A stretch of 64,000 bases of DNA from Boswellia sacra (GCA_013180625.2 SNVD02006192.1:62001-126000); one strand, 5' to 3'; shown: positions 1-13,498, counted from the first letter of the stretch. Made by a program: numbers and translations. Notes: generated by a model from the letters alone, not told the origin.

Positions 1-2859
1 CAACAAATATATCTACCCAAAAATTAAAACATAAATAAAAGTTCTTTTCTTTTTTTTTGTTTAACTCTCAAAACCACATATTACTACCTTATCCAATACA
101 TCAAAAGCAAAAATGAATTCAAATTTATTTTGCAAAAAACTAAAGCATCAAACATTATACAGCCAAGTACCATAAATTGATTAATTGCCCATGTCAAACA
201 AGATAATATATGCTTGATAATAAGCATGAACACGCACAAGGGATTTAGGAAAGATCTTTGAAAGCAACTTTTTGAGTTAGGACATGAAACCAAGCTGCAA
301 TAAAGGATGGTGGAGTCGTGGAGGCTAGCTACAACATAGGATGTCCAAGACTTGCAGGAAAGTCGCAAGTGCTACAGGTGAACATAAGAAGGGGAGGAGG
401 CGAAGAAGAATCAGGAAAAACAAAGTTAGTGTAGTTTAGCAATAATGAAATCTATATTTAATTGAAATCAATTACTCTTGCCATAAAAATATTAATAATA
501 AAAATAATGAAGTAATTAACATTTTAAACAAATAACATTTAAATACTCTAAAAAATCAGTGTAGGCTTTTTCCTCTCTATTTAAATTAAGCATATGCACA
601 CCATTCAAAACACAAACCAAGAGAAATCAATGAACGTCAAAATCAAGTTAATTCACCAACAAAATCCATTTGTTAATTTAACATTATATTATTAAATTGA
701 TCAAGTGTTCTTCAAAATCAAATTATTGTAAAATAATAAACATAGTTGATGAGAGCAATAAATTAATTTAGTTCCAACCTTTATAAGCAAAACATTGGAG
801 ACACAAGAATCACAAGAATATGTTTTAATTATCTTGTAACTGCAATATCCAGTAGCAAATCCACGTGATGTCTGTATTCATAACTAGGTAAAATGAGTAC
901 AATCTAATTAAGAAATAAATTCACAACTCTAATTACATTGTACACCTATAACTGACAAAGGTACATTATTAATATATAAGAGTAAAGCAATGACATGTAT
1001 GCATCGCATGCAATACCTTAACAAGTAGCAAATAAAAAATAAAAAATACTAAAAACAATGAAAATTGCTAGAATATAGCGAATTAATCTATAATTTGTTT
1101 ATAATAAATTCACATTTTTATGAATTCAAAATAAATAAATAGCTATTAGAATTTATTTGTCATAGGAAATTCTAACCTTTTGCTATAAGCCCACAAGGCA
1201 TAGTGGTTAAACCTATAAATAAAAAGGTATTTGAATGTTAAAGCTATAAGAATTACTAGCTTACTTATGTAGATTTCTTCTGCATATGGAATAACTTCCA
1301 TTATATCTTCTGCATCCACTAGCTATAGTTTCATAAAATAGCTAAATAAGTCGTATAACTTATTTTGTATCATAGCCTCTTTCACTTAATATATAAAGAA
1401 AACTAGCTTCAAAATCCTAAACATGCACATGAAGCATTAATAGTCAAACATGATGGAAAGAATTGAATAGTATAACACAAATAAAAAGAATTATAGCCCC
1501 AAAACCTAAACAATAAAAGACATTGGTCTAAAATAAAGATAAAATATAGATATACAAAGATCTAATCTAATCATTAATCCGAACAGCCTATAAAATATAA
1601 CACTATAACTTGAAATACAAATTGAAAAGACAAATCAAGCGAATAAAAAGGTAATAAGATCATACCCTTCATAAACAAATCGAAGCCCATACATATATAT
1701 GACTCATCTTGGCTTTACCTAAAACAGCCAAAGTGCAAAATAGTCTCCAACTTAGAAACTCGCGCGATACATCCTTAGTAAAGGCAGGAAAAAAAATAGA
1801 AAATAAGAAAACAAAATCCTCATTACCATTATGTCCACTTCTCACCAAAAGGTCAACCAAAGAAGACTTGAATGTGCAGTCAAGGAATGCATTAGCAAAT
1901 TCTTTACCTACTGCAATAGCTACTCCATATCTAGCCACAACCTGAAGCCTGTCATGGAGAATCACAATCAAATGTTTGAACTTAAATACTAGAACAGATC
2001 TTTATACAAACAAAAAGAGGAAAACAACTAAGTGGATAATTTGAACTTTGAACTTTTACACTCTAACCGATCGCAAGTACTTTTCAGCTTACTTTTAAAC
2101 TTTTGCTAGACAGACACTAACGTAAAAGTTGCCTAAGACTCCACCACTAAGCTTAAGTCACTAAAATTAACTAATAAAATTTTGAGTAAGTCAACAACAA
2201 AAACTTTGCACCTCTAAACTTAGTAAAAGCATCAAAATATCAACATGACCAATGCTCTTGTGCATATCAATTGTATAAAAAGATTATTAAAGTTATGCTG
2301 AAATCATCATTATCCTATATCAAATCAAAAGATATTTCTGTCCCATTGAAATATACAATTGCTTTCAAACTCATCCTTGTGATATGCTTTATGTAGTCCA
2401 AATGTGCAAAGGTTTTATCGGCGGGTGAAGGATTGATCATCTCACACCAACTTCTCGAAGTTCAGTTTCTCACTTTCAATGTGCCAAGCCCAATTCAGTA
2501 GTTGGCGTTTTTGCTAGAGCTATAATCGCCTTAGGAATGAGTACAAATACAGGGACTCTTTATAAGAGGAAGCTGGTATTCAATTAGCTAGGGAGGGAGA
2601 CATGGAACATGCACAAATACATAAGCTCTAAATCAAATTCCAAGAGAAGAAAATTACACAAAAGGGCCTATGAGGAAGCCAAAACTAAAAGAAATAGCAA
2701 TATCATATCAAGGGCTCAGGAAAATAAACATAAAAGAAACTAATTATAAAATTCCTCAAAGTAGTACTCAAACAATGGAATAGAAGACATACCAAATAAG
2801 TCTAAAAAGCTTATGTTTTTTAGAGAAATATAATTGCAACCTATAAGAAGAGAAGTTCA
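1..2859. other. gene-poor AT-rich stretch
   Basis: No gene can be supported here. The DNA is AT-rich with many short A and T runs. The longest open frame of note is on the minus strand at 1669-1971 (100 codons); it has a plausible amino-acid mix over about 35 residues around 1830-1940 (a run beginning ARYGVAIAVGKEF), but I recognise no family and it could be a decayed exon or chance. A 94-codon minus frame at 84-368 has no recognisable motif. No terminal repeats of a transposon were found. Confidence 0.5.
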
Positions 2860-2861
2860 AA

Positions 2862-3251
2862 GTAGAAGCATCATTTGCTTTATCTGCCAGGGCATGTTAT
2901 TGAATTGATGCAATAACATTGATGAAGACATTGTCATGATAAATAACTAGGAAACTTGGCTGCTCAGTTGTAGCAATTACATTACTCTATTGAGCCCAAA
3001 AAGAGAAGTAGTTGAGATGATACAAAATCTGAAACACATTTATAGGTGAATACATAGACAAACCTTTGTCTTGGTTTCATAGCACATATCTAACGTTGTA
3101 ACCTTACAGACAGGTGGCCAACAAGCTGATTTCGAATGAAACATGGTAGGCAATCACATCCAGGTTGAAGGACGTCATCAAACTTCCCAAATTCATCCTC
3201 AATAGCCGAAATGGACCGGTCAACTTGTGCGCAGCACAACAAGTCTTCCAT
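2862..3251 (-). pseudogene. HIR-family (SPFH/prohibitin-like) gene fragment, broken
   Basis: Reading the minus strand from the ATG at 3251-3249, the translation starts MEDLLCCAQVDRSISAIEDE and continues with EFGKFDDVLQPGCDCLPCF, the N-terminus of hypersensitive-induced reaction proteins, membrane-associated SPFH proteins whose normal start has a Cys-Cys pair and a GKF..VL.PGCH.LP block. A one-base loss after LSVRLQ (near 3108) is needed to reach LDMCYETKTK. A putative intron follows (about 2957-3064), then DNVFINVIASIQ, an in-frame stop, and HALADKANDA, after which similarity ends. A frameshift, a stop and loss of everything after roughly residue 90 of about 285 mark it as a pseudogene. The retained intron means it came from genomic duplication rather than retroposition. 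Family assignment is from recognised motifs, not from a search. Confidence 0.8.
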
Positions 3252-3642
3252 CTTCTTAATAGTCTAATTTTTTAAAAAATGAACAAGTAGATTTTAACCC
3301 TTTTTAACAAGGAAATTATAAGTAGTTTTAGATAAATTGATCATACAATAAAGACCTAAAGTAATAAAATCTCAAACTATAGTTTCTTATGGCCAAGCTA
3401 AAATGTTATCAACACTAATATGGAAAAAGCAAATTAAACCTTAAAAGCCCAAAATGAGTTACCAATCAATATTAGCCCAAGAATATGAATGAGTTAGACA
3501 AATATAGTTATTAAGAAACAATAAAAATAGAAGAATTACAAACTAATGAATATATATATTTTATTTAAAATATTTATATTTATAATTAAACTCAAGCCTG
3601 GAGGGAGCAACGAAATGAATGAGAAAGGCACAAGTAACAACT

Positions 3643-3645
<3 letters not shown>

Positions 3646-3682
<37 letters not shown>
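3646..3682. repeat. (AC)n microsatellite with palindromic flanks
   Basis: About 18 uninterrupted AC units. The flanks are mirror complements of each other (AACTTATA on the left, TATAAGTT on the right), so the tract sits in the loop of a short inverted repeat. Such loci are usually length-polymorphic. Confidence 0.95.
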
Positions 3683-3686
<4 letters not shown>

Positions 3687-4109
3687 AGTTGCCATAAATT
3701 ATGTATATACAACTTGCCATTTTATTTCTATAAATTATGTAACGAAGATACAAGTAAGTTTTATATAATTTCAGTTTACAATAAAGAAAACTGTAAGTCT
3801 ACCACATTAATAAATAGCATAAAGCCAAATCAAAGCTAAAACTCAAGAAAGAACCTTAGATGGCTTGTTAGAATGAGGAGAAGAGGATTGAGCAAGATAA
3901 AAGGCACTTTTAGGAAAGGAAAAGCTACATATAGTTTCAACTTAGACATCTAAAGCAAAACCAACAAGATCTGAGACAAAACTGTTGACAAAGACTAATA
4001 AGTAAATCCATTGCAGAAGCCCAAATAGTTACAACAAAAGCAGGAAAATCTCCTTCTTTAAAATCCAAATCAAAGATTTCTGAGGCTGATTTGTAACAAG
4101 AAATAGTAC

Positions 4110-4262
4110 CAATGAGGCAAATTTGTGATGTCAATGATGAGGTAGACTTGAGATGATGACAATGAAGCAAATTTGATTAGATGACGATAAGGCAGATACA
4201 AGATGCTAACAATGAGGCAAATCTGAGATGCTGATGATGACATTGATGAACCGAGATTTAAC
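4110..4262. repeat. degenerate tandem repeat, unit about 28-33 bp
   Basis: Four to five diverged copies of a unit containing variants of AATGAGGCAAATCTGAGATG and GATGATGAC are found in tandem. The minus-strand open frame at 3937-4170 partly reads through it and has no recognised family. No function is assigned. Confidence 0.6.
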
Positions 4263-5194
4263 TAACCTTGATGATGCGTTGATGAGCGATTTTAGTAGTG
4301 ATGATTTAGGTGAGTGAGGGAGTGAAGGCTAGGGCAAAGTTTCACTAAGGGAAAACAAAAGAGAGAAATCGAGAAAAATTGTGAAAAGATAGAGGGAAAT
4401 GAAAACTAAAAATCTAGAGAAAGAAACCTAATAAAATGTTTGTCATATTATTTTAAAATATGATAAATATGTGATTAGAAAAAGACAAAAAGTGACAAAA
4501 AAAGTTTAAAAATCAAGTTTGACTTTAAGATTATTAGTATATATCTCACTTTTTTTTAACCATCAAATAGAAAAATTGAAAAGTGATAAATATAAAAAAA
4601 TTATTGTAGTGTAGCCAATAGAAAGGCTTTACATGGCAAATTCCAGAAGCCTGGTGGGCTTAAATAGTAACTAACTTAACTAATGGGGAATAGCTACAGT
4701 ACATCATATGTACCCATGCATCAGTTTTTAAAATTGTGTAAAAGTTGTAAATGTTTATTTATTTATAACTTTTATACAATTACAACTTGCAACTTTTATA
4801 TAGTCATTTACAACTCTTATTCACTCATTTACAACTTTTTTATGATTTTTTTTTTATCTACCAGTACATCTGCTGTACTATAGCCATTCCCTAACTAATG
4901 ACACTTAGCATTTAACAACAGCAAATTAACAGACTAAATAATAGAATTTACTAACAATAGAAGAGAGATTTTGTTGTCCTGTAGTAAGATTAAATGAACG
5001 GTCTTAACATGTCATAAGTTTTAGAATTATAAACTGTTACAATGCTTTGCCTGATGAGGTTTTTGCCAACACAACAACTTTAGAAAGGCCAGAGTTTTTA
5101 CTTTTTAGTGTCGACATCATAGTGTAATTTTTCACCATAAAAAAAAGCATTTTTAAGGGAATTTGCTTTGACACATTAACAATACACGTGCATA
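4263..5194. other. intergenic, no gene seen
   Basis: AT-rich sequence between the tandem repeat and the first MULE. Only short open frames occur and nothing is recognised. Confidence 0.5.
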
Positions 5195-5203
5195 TGATTT
5201 CTT
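5195..5203. repeat. target-site duplication of the first MULE, left copy
   Basis: TGATTTCTT here and TAATTTTTT at 13615-13623 match at 7 of 9 positions. Nine-base duplications are the hallmark of Mutator-like transposition. The imperfect match fits an old insertion, and the low-complexity sequence makes the call moderate. Confidence 0.5.
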
Positions 5204-5319
5204 GGAAAAATTCAAAACATGGCCCAAATTAAGAAACCTGTTGCAAAAATAACCCACTCATGAAAAATTTTTATACCTTAGACCTTTTCACTTAAAAATG
5301 ACCTGATTGCCCTTAATAC
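5204..5319 (+). repeat. left terminal inverted repeat of the 8.4-kb MULE
   Basis: This pairs with the reverse complement of 13499-13614. The best-conserved block is CAAAAATAACCCACTCAT, identical in both ends, followed by a run of A, a variable T tract and a GCCCT block. The terminal bases are GGAAAAATTC, against GAAAAAACTC at the other end. Confidence 0.85.
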
Positions 5320-5679
5320 AAAAAATAAGACAAATAACTTCAAATAATCTCTATATCTCCTTAATTTCTTCTACAACCTTGTGCAAAACTCCTTCACACC
5401 ACTCTGTTTACATCAAATTCTCACTATCTCTAACATTTGTCATGAGCAATCTTCAAGATCTAAGTAAAAACAAGTAAGACATCTCTCTATACATGGACTT
5501 TTCTTAATTTATTTCAAGCTTTTAATGTTGTTGAAATATTTGCTGCCTAAATACTCGATATTAGCTTAGAAAATAGTGTAGTGGGCTTAGGAGAAGTAAT
5601 CCTATTAGTTGCAAAGAAAACAATGAATAACAAGAATTTCTTAAGAAAAATCTGGTATACTGGACGAGGAAGATGATCG

Positions 5680-5850
5680 CTCAATAGTCGATGGGCAAAT
5701 ATCGAGCGTCGAGTTCTTTTGTCGATGACACATTCGACAATGGCTGACACAGTTTGTCGAGCCTAGGTGCATAGCATCGAGCCTGTCGGTTTGTCTTGTG
5801 TCTAGACGTGCAAAGTGTGTCGATCGTTATCGAGTTGTCGTGTGTCGAGT
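5680..5850. repeat. subterminal TGTCGA-rich repeats
   Basis: Many scattered copies of TGTCGA, TCGAG and TGTCGAGTG lie within 170 bp just inside the left end. The same core is found inside the right end (12470-12980) and, as GACACTCGACA, tandemly in the small MULE at 15840-16190. Subterminal arrays like this are typical binding sites for MULE-class transposases; that role is inference. Confidence 0.7.
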
Positions 5851-6237
5851 GACTTTGTAGAGTCTTATCAAGCATAATTGCATAATTCCATTTTTCTACA
5901 CTTTTATGCAGTGTAATAAAATATTTTGATTCAAGGATGAATTTTGACATGCTTTTTACATGAAGGATGGAAACTTTACGCATTTTGATGTTGTACAATA
6001 GTTCATGGAAGATGCAATAGAATAGAGGTTATATGTACATGGGCGGGAGGTCTAAGCCGTTGATAAGTCCTAGTTGTATTACTTACAATGAGTTGGTTGA
6101 ATGTTTAAGTTCGGAAATGGGTTCGGATTTGAGTAAAAAAAAATCATAAGTTTAGCCCTTCAATTCTCTTCCAAGGCTCATCCACCATTGCCAACTCTTA
6201 TTAAGACTGAAAAATATGTTTGTTTTTTCATACAACA

Positions 6238-8578
6238 TAGTTTGTAGGACCAGCAATCATATACACCACTCATCGTCACACTTGAAGATAGGGACCGACA
6301 AAGAACAAGGTCACAATCTGATATATTGACCAAAAGTCAGAGTTCTTCTCATCCGTCTTTGTTTTGCTCAGTAAGTGGAAGCGACCAATTAATTGAATCC
6401 ACTCTTGTCTATGCATAATCACATCATAATGAAGAAGTTGGCCATGAGTTTTAGCAGTCTATTGGGCATGCAGAGGAGTAATCAGTTGGTGTTACAAAAT
6501 AAGTTGGATTGAACCAATCATTACCATTGAGGTTAGTTCGACATCTTGATAGCTTTACAAAATTTGAGAGCTTAGACAATGTCCAAAATGATGGTGATGA
6601 TAGGGTTGCTGATGATGAGGATGACAATGGTGACGATGATCATGATAATGATGACGACAATGCCTATTGTGGTTTTGAATCTTGCCATCACTTGAATAAC
6701 GACTTAAATGCCAATGATCATGATGGAAATGGTAATGTAGATGCTCAAAATGTAAATGAAAGGTTGGTTGATAGTTTACTTAATCGTGAAAATGGTTGCA
6801 CAGAGTTTTGGAATGATTTGAACTAGGAGGTGCCTTTGACCTTTCTTACTCCTATTCAATCTACACCTCCTCCAACATCCGTAGGACAAGAGGCAGATCT
6901 AAGGGTAGATTTTGTGGCAGATGATACCAACATGGGTCCTCCAATCGATGATAATCGGGCAAATACATTCACGTGGATGCCTTATATTAGGCATTTGACG
7001 TCAACAGTTCATGATGATCTTGCATCTTTTGTAGTTGACGGAATTTAGGTTGTAGTTGGGTAGATTTTTAAAAGTAAAATCGAGCTTCATGAGAGGTCAT
7101 TAAATTTGTCATTATGATGTAACTTTCAATTTAAGGTGAAAAAGTCCAACTCAACAAGGTTTAAAGCTGTATGTCGTACTTAAAATTTTAAATGGTGGAT
7201 ACGCGTAACTAAGGTAATAGATTTCAATTTATTCCAGGTGTGGAAGTTTAACAACCAACATACATGTTCAGGAGGGAGCTACACCCAAATCACAAATAAG
7301 CAACTTCCACTGTTATTGGAAAACACATAAAAACCAAATTCATTCAGGCATAAAGGATTTATCGGCCTATGGACATTATATTTAATGTGCAAGAAGCATT
7401 GAGTGTTACTATCACGTACCACATGGCATGAAAGGCAAAAAAAGCAGCGTTAGAGGAACTGCATAGAGCTTATAAGGAATCATTTACACTTCTCCCTCAA
7501 TACATATACATAGTTGAGAAAGCAAATCCTAGGACAAGAATCGCTTTAGAAACTGATGCTAATTATCACTTCAAGCGTTTTTTCATGAGTGGGGATAATG
7601 ATGAATCCTAGAATTGATTCGTGACACATCTGAATGATCATGTTATTCATAATGTCCAAGATTATTGATCATTTCTGACTATCATGCTAGTATTATAAAA
7701 GGTTGTTTCTACCGTTTTCCTTGGGGCACCCTGTGCATCCATCACTTGAAGGAAAACTTGAAGGTAAGGTTCAAAGATAAGACTTTGTTAGGCATGTTCA
7801 CCTAAGTTCCAAGGATTTATCATCGTACTGATTCAACTATATGCCTCTAGTTGCAACATTTCTTTCAGAGATAGGTGTTGAGAAATGGGCACGTTCACAA
7901 TTTTTCGGACGTTAAAACATAATGACAACCAATATTATTGAATCCATGTACAGTTGCCTGAGACACGTCTATTCCTCCTTGTTACACTATTAGTAGATTA
8001 TTATTGGGCAAATCTTCAAAAATGGTTTTACGCACAAAGGGAAATATTAGCTACCTCACAATTACATCTCACTCCATGGGTTGACAAGTCAATGGAGGAC
8101 CGTTTGAAAGATGGTGATTGGATAAGAGTTAACGGCATCTCTCTAACCATGTACGAGGTGTATGGTAACAAAAGTGTCAATGTTATGGATATGCAAGCCC
8201 GAATCTATACGTGTAGGGTGTTTGATCTTTGACTAGTTGCCTTGTACACGTACATTAGCTGTTTGCAAGCATATGAGTTTACTCACATGCCATGATTATT
8301 GTGCTCAATGGTATACAAACGAATGTAATCTTTATGCATATTTCTTGCCTGTTGTACTAGTTAGGATAAGTGAGGATTGAGTGGTTCTAGATGAGGTAAG
8401 CAACAGAGTCATCCTACCATCGGTAATGAGGAGGCCAACTAAAAGACCTAGGAGAAATCGAATCCCATCCTAGGATGAGTCAAGCTTGTCATGAAGTTGC
8501 AACTGCTGTGGGGGGCTCAGGTCATAACCGTCAAACATGTCACAATCTAGTCTTGCTTGATCATGCTAGTAGTGCATG
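6238..8578 (+). pseudogene. MURA-type MULE transposase, decayed and internally deleted
   Basis: Domain remnants appear in the family's usual order, spread over all three plus frames. An acidic N-terminal region (6509-6826, Asp-rich) is followed by a MuDR-type domain near 7050-7260 (FKAVCR, then VWKFNNQHTCSGGSY). The region before the DDE core is at 7440-7600 (ALEELHRAYKESFTLLPQYI, LETDANYHFKRFFMSG). Next come SDYHASIIKG and HLKENLKVRFKDKTLLGMF (7660-7800), and a C-terminal helical part at 7954-8232 ending LTPWVDKSM. SWIM-like cysteines and a worn CCHC knuckle (GHNRQTC near 8525) finish it. The core holding the first catalytic aspartates is missing: MSG at about 7593 joins directly to the END.SW.WF-like segment. 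Two Trp codons there read TAG and TGA. It cannot encode an active enzyme. Confidence 0.85.
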
Positions 8579-9119
8579 ACGTAATAACTGATAAGGTAGA
8601 GCCTTGAAAACTACATGCGGATTTTCTTTAACACTATACTTAAATGTTACGATTTTATTACATATTGTTTTAAGTGATGTGGGATTTGTAAAGCATGTGA
8701 TAGCGTAATTTTGTTCTATAATTAGCAAACTATGTACTGAGTTTAGATATCGATGTATGTAAAATTGTATTATTTTTTCTTTATTATAATAGTATGTGTT
8801 GCACCTGTTTCTTGAATATATAGTTTTATAATCCATTTACCATAAATTTGCATTTGGGATATATTAAACCGAAGAACCAATAAAACATATATACAAAATA
8901 TATACAGTCTAACATGTCCTAACCTTAAATGTGTACAATTTAATATATGGAAGTGATCACGAATCTTGAGGATTATGAGGTGTGGGTGTAATGGGAGTAC
9001 CCACTATGAGTATAGCATATGATGTGGGGACAGTCTAATGACATTGTCTGCAGTGGCCCGAACCTATACCCGATGACTCCAACAGTGTATAGTCATCCTA
9101 CGTCGTAGTGTCTCTTATG

Positions 9120-12100
9120 TGAAGGCCTGTATGTTCGCCAATAGAACACTAACTACAAGGTACTCTGTGAACTTGAGATAGTAAACTCCATAAACCGCTC
9201 CTCCAACATCCTGCTGAGGGACTTCAATGATATCCTCCATATGCTCAATGTCAAAAGTGTAATGAAGAAGTCTGCATCGTCGAAATCAGCCTGTGAAATG
9301 ACACATAGCAGTATGTGTATCAAGCAATGACAACGCTCCTTCATCATGTTAAACGACGTGTTTGCAATGAATGAGTCGTAAATCATTGCAGTGCAACAAT
9401 TCAAGTCCACACGTGTTGCCACCCAATGCTCATCATCATCAATAACAAGAACATACAACTATATGGACAATAAACAAAGCCTTGTTAGTTTATACCTAAG
9501 CATAGGGAATATTGCATTTTATAACAATTTCTAATAACAATATATTACCATTCAAGATCCACCCACGATCAACTAATGAGTGGACTCTCTCCGTCGACAT
9601 ATTGAACAATCTCGGGCTTATTATCCCAATTGTTGTTATCTTGTGCACTCTCTTACCGCTACCACAGCCCTTGGAACTTTAGCTAAGTCATTAGTAATAG
9701 TGTTATAATAATATAGATTGCAAAGATAATCGTCTGAAATCATAAAATGAAGAATAAACATTACCCAAAACGTAATGTCCAAGAAGGTCGATTTATTGAC
9801 AAGATCCACTACGCTGCGCCTCAATATCCAGAGGTAAACATCGATATGGTACATTGTCAAAAAACATTAGCGTAATATATAAATAAGAAAATGGAAGAAT
9901 TAGGCGGGGAATTACATAAACTTCTAAGAAAAGCCACTCCGTCATCATCATCAAAATCTGGAAGAACTCCTTATTCGTATCAAACACCCTAAGGTCAACA
10001 AGACCTGAACCTTTAAACAACCAATTGTTGAATGACCTGGCATCAGCATCCAAAATAAAAGCAAGTAGGTCAAATAATGGTCGACAAGGCTAGACAACAG
10101 TGGTTGGTGGAGAGGCAGCATGAGTCTAAACAACAGTATGTGAAGGCATCGGAGCATCGATGCCGTCGGAACTGAAGATATGTTAGCCTGTGTATAAGCT
10201 TGCATGGTAACCTTTGCTCTCTTTCTTCCTGAGGGACTGACGAATAGGCTCCACTTATGCTTAATCGGGAACAATTATCAGCCTTGTAAGGAGATGAAAT
10301 GCAAAAGGGTACCCTCAAGGACCCGGACACTTTCCTGAGACAGATCAACCTCAGGTTCTTCCTTCTCTAGAATTTGTTCATCGTTCTCGCCATCTTTATC
10401 TTGTACAAAACAAAAAGACTAAGCATCCAATTCGGTTAGTCATATTCGACAATGATTCTTTGTAAGATAATATATACATTTAAATGACGGATTGAAAGGT
10501 GAAATACCATGTCTGCATAGCCAAAGTGACCTCCCAATAATGTCATTGCATCTCGAAGCAATTTAATCTCCTTTCGCATCAACATGTTCTCCTTTGGAAC
10601 TAATTTGACCTCCTTTCGGAGACCAACTAACTCGTGGATGACAGTGGTCCTGAATTCATCCTTCAAGCATCGTTCCTGTAACAAATCTCAAATGTCAGTA
10701 TTCGAAACATAAATTCATTTACATTTATGTGGACAAAATAGAGATATTTACCTACTCGGAGTGTACTGCATGGTGACTAATAGGCGACCAATGGAAATCA
10801 GTCAGAGTAGGCCTAGCAGTTGGAGAAGGCTCACCCATCGAAGAAAGCCCCCCAGTCAAAGATGACCTACCCATCGACAGTGATCGACCAGTATGAGGGG
10901 ATAGTGGAACAGTGTCCTCAATATGGGGCAAAACTTCGACGGAAGGTTTGGATGCTATAACTGTTGATATTATACTGGATCCCCCTTCATGTGGCCGAGA
11001 GGGTTTCGGTCCCCTTGAGTCAACCTAAGGTAAAACATGTGGTCTTCCCTGTTGGATACCCTTAACCCACTCCTTTATGTGTAAGAGAGCATCCTCAATC
11101 AACGCCCACTAAACATGTCGATCCTTCCATTTCCCAACCACCTACTCCAATGTAAGTAACCAGTCAGTAACGACCTCAAGTTATGTTGGCTCCAATATTA
11201 CAAATGGACGTGCCTGTCATAAATTCAGATATGTTAGGTCCTGGCATTTAATAATTATTGGTTTTGGCAAACTAATGGGTTTAGAACTTACCACTCTTCT
11301 AATCTATAAACAATCCCGCTCTAGGACATCTTCGCTCGAGACCTTTGTTTTATGCCACTTCAACAACCGAGGAATCCTACCAGCAAACGCCTCACCGAAA
11401 ATGTCATATATTGACCCAACATATACACCGTCTCATACAACCAAGTCTGTCAAGAAAAAATCAAGATTTAGTGCAATGTTCTTATAATTAATCTACAATA
11501 AAATGTTTAAATTAATATTAATGCAAACTAAAATTCAATTTATCTGAATAGCATAAGGGCAACCTCCTAAGTTATACTTATCTACGTCATGCATCCCTTT
11601 CACTGCCTTCCTTGCCCTATACTTTCCTTACCTCTCAGGGCTTTCTTCATGTCACGGATGGTCACTTTGTAAGACTTAGTGCCCTATGTTATTCATTGAA
11701 TCTATCCAATGTGTCCACAAAGTTCAATTACTTCACAGTAAAACCAACGCCTATCCCATGCAAGGAAAAAACACTCAAGCACATAATACAAGGCCCACTT
11801 CACCACGTCTTCGTTTGCAATTGGAGAAAGTTTTAATTTCTCCAACTTCTCATAAAATAGCTTTAATGAAATTTGGTTCGACCTAAAATAATCATCTCTT
11901 ATTCTACACTTGCCATGATTGTCGGGAGTGCTCGACAAATTCGAAGCAAACTTCAAACCAATCACAATACCAAACTCGTACGCTGAAAAACATATTACCT
12001 TTCCTATATCAAACAAAGTTATGAATCATTAGAAAAAATATGGGATGATGACATTTTTTATGACATTTTTTTAAATAGACAAGTATATGAGTGATACCTT

Positions 12101-12368
12101 GTATGAGAAACCACATCTCATCATCAAACTCATAAGTCTCCACCTCTCTTCATAGCACATGGTGAACCAATTGCGATGGAAAGGTAAGAGTGTGGATGCC
12201 TAACAAGCGCCTGAAACATGTGATCCAATCCATCTTTTTCTGTCGATCATTCAACTTATCTCGGACCCACTGTATACACTCTAAACTAGCCAAATTCGTT
12301 ATTATCGCATGGTAATGATCGTCGTATGGAGTTTTAAGGTTAAACGTAAGCCCGTAAGCATTTGCCAT
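9120..12368 (-). pseudogene. DUF1985 / ULP1-like (C48) cysteine protease gene of the MULE, decayed
   Basis: Read from right to left, a DUF1985-like N-terminal region lies at 12368-11700 (SQLVHHVL, then ICFSAYEFGIVIGLKF). A charged, coiled-coil-like segment is at 10684-10436 (LRKEVKLVPKENMLMRKEIK). The peptidase part occupies 10050-9120: FNNWLFKGSG, EFFQILMMMTEWL, HIDVYLWILRR, then DDEHWVATRVDL and AMIYDSF, which carry the His and Asp of the catalytic dyad. The C-terminal block reads PQQDVGGAVYGVYYLKF at 9120-9225. The family has a Gln then Asp-Cys-Gly there, and the catalytic Cys position reads Tyr (TAT). At least three frameshifts are needed to read it through. ULP1 enzymes remove SUMO-like tags; why MULEs carry them is not settled. 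Confidence 0.8.
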
Positions 12369-12469
12369 CTAGAAACCTTCAAAAAAACAAAACAAAACAA
12401 CTTTTATTCAACCAAAATATACCACAAAAAGGGATAAAAAACACAAAACTACTAAAATGCTCAACAACG

Positions 12470-12980
12470 CTTGACAGACTTAAGTTTGTCGAGTGTTCGA
12501 CAACATCTTTATGTCAAATACTAACAACTGATAGTACAATCAGACAACATTTGCTGAGTATCAGATGCATCACTTGTCAAGTTCCATAATCAAACATCTA
12601 GCTATTGTCAATTTGTTTATATTTCCAGTGTCGAGCTCTATTTGACCGTCGATTTCCTATAAAGGTCTCAAGCTCAATAGTAGACATAATAATTCGACAT
12701 GCAGCTAGTATCAGTTTATTATGTCTAATGTCGAGCTACAGACCTTTATAGGAAATACACACTTCACAGCATCGTCATTGCTTCGTCATCGTCACAGCAT
12801 CGATTTCCTATAAGTGATGTTAAGCGTCGGATTGATCTGAAACTCGACATTGCTTTGTCATTGTGTCGAGTGATGCAAGTCACGTTTCGAGCTTCGTCTT
12901 CAACCTCGCATCGTCATCTTTGTGTCAAGCGACACGAATCGAGTTTTGAGCTTCATCTTCAACCTCGCATCATCGACCTA
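12470..12980. repeat. right subterminal TGTCGA repeats with foldback
   Basis: Dense TGTCGAG/CTCGACA variants mirror the left subterminal region. Inside, 12653-12692 and 12716-12755 are inverted copies (40-nt arms, 5 mismatches, 23-nt loop) starting TTTCCTATAAAGGTCT. A near repeat, with CATCGTCA and CTTCAACCTCGCATC duplicated, follows at 12860-12980. Confidence 0.75.
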
Positions 12981-13498
12981 CAAAACTCCATTTTTTCCCA
13001 CAACAGGTTTAAATCATTCATCAAAAGAATATATTAACAGAAATTATACCACTTATAACTCATTCAACATATAAATCATTCCAAACAAATCTAAATCCAT
13101 AGAAAATTAAGTTTAAAAATTTTGAAATTTTAAAACACAAAAAAAGGTTGAATAACTGTCAACAATCCATTCACAGCATATAAATTACATATGATTGAGC
13201 TTAGCATTGAAAAAACTACATAAAATTGAAACTAAAATGAAAGACAAAACACTTACTTGTTTAGGTTGTATCCTCCTTCTCTCAACAATACAAGCCCTCT
13301 CTCTCATTCTCGTCGTTACCCTTGTCGAATCCCAAATTTTTTATTTTGTAATTTTAGTTTGTAAATGTCGGTTTGTGATGTGAATGCTCATATGAATAGT
13401 TTGTAAATGGTTTCAATGGCAGTGGACAGTTATGCAGGTTGGGCAAGTGCAAGGAGGGAAAGGGGGGATATGTATATAAGAGGGATTTCATTAATTAA

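Noticed and set aside
6509..6826. Asp/Asn-rich open frame as a stand-alone acidic protein
   Set aside because: Its position and the MURA domains that follow show it is the acidic N-terminal part of the decayed MULE transposase.
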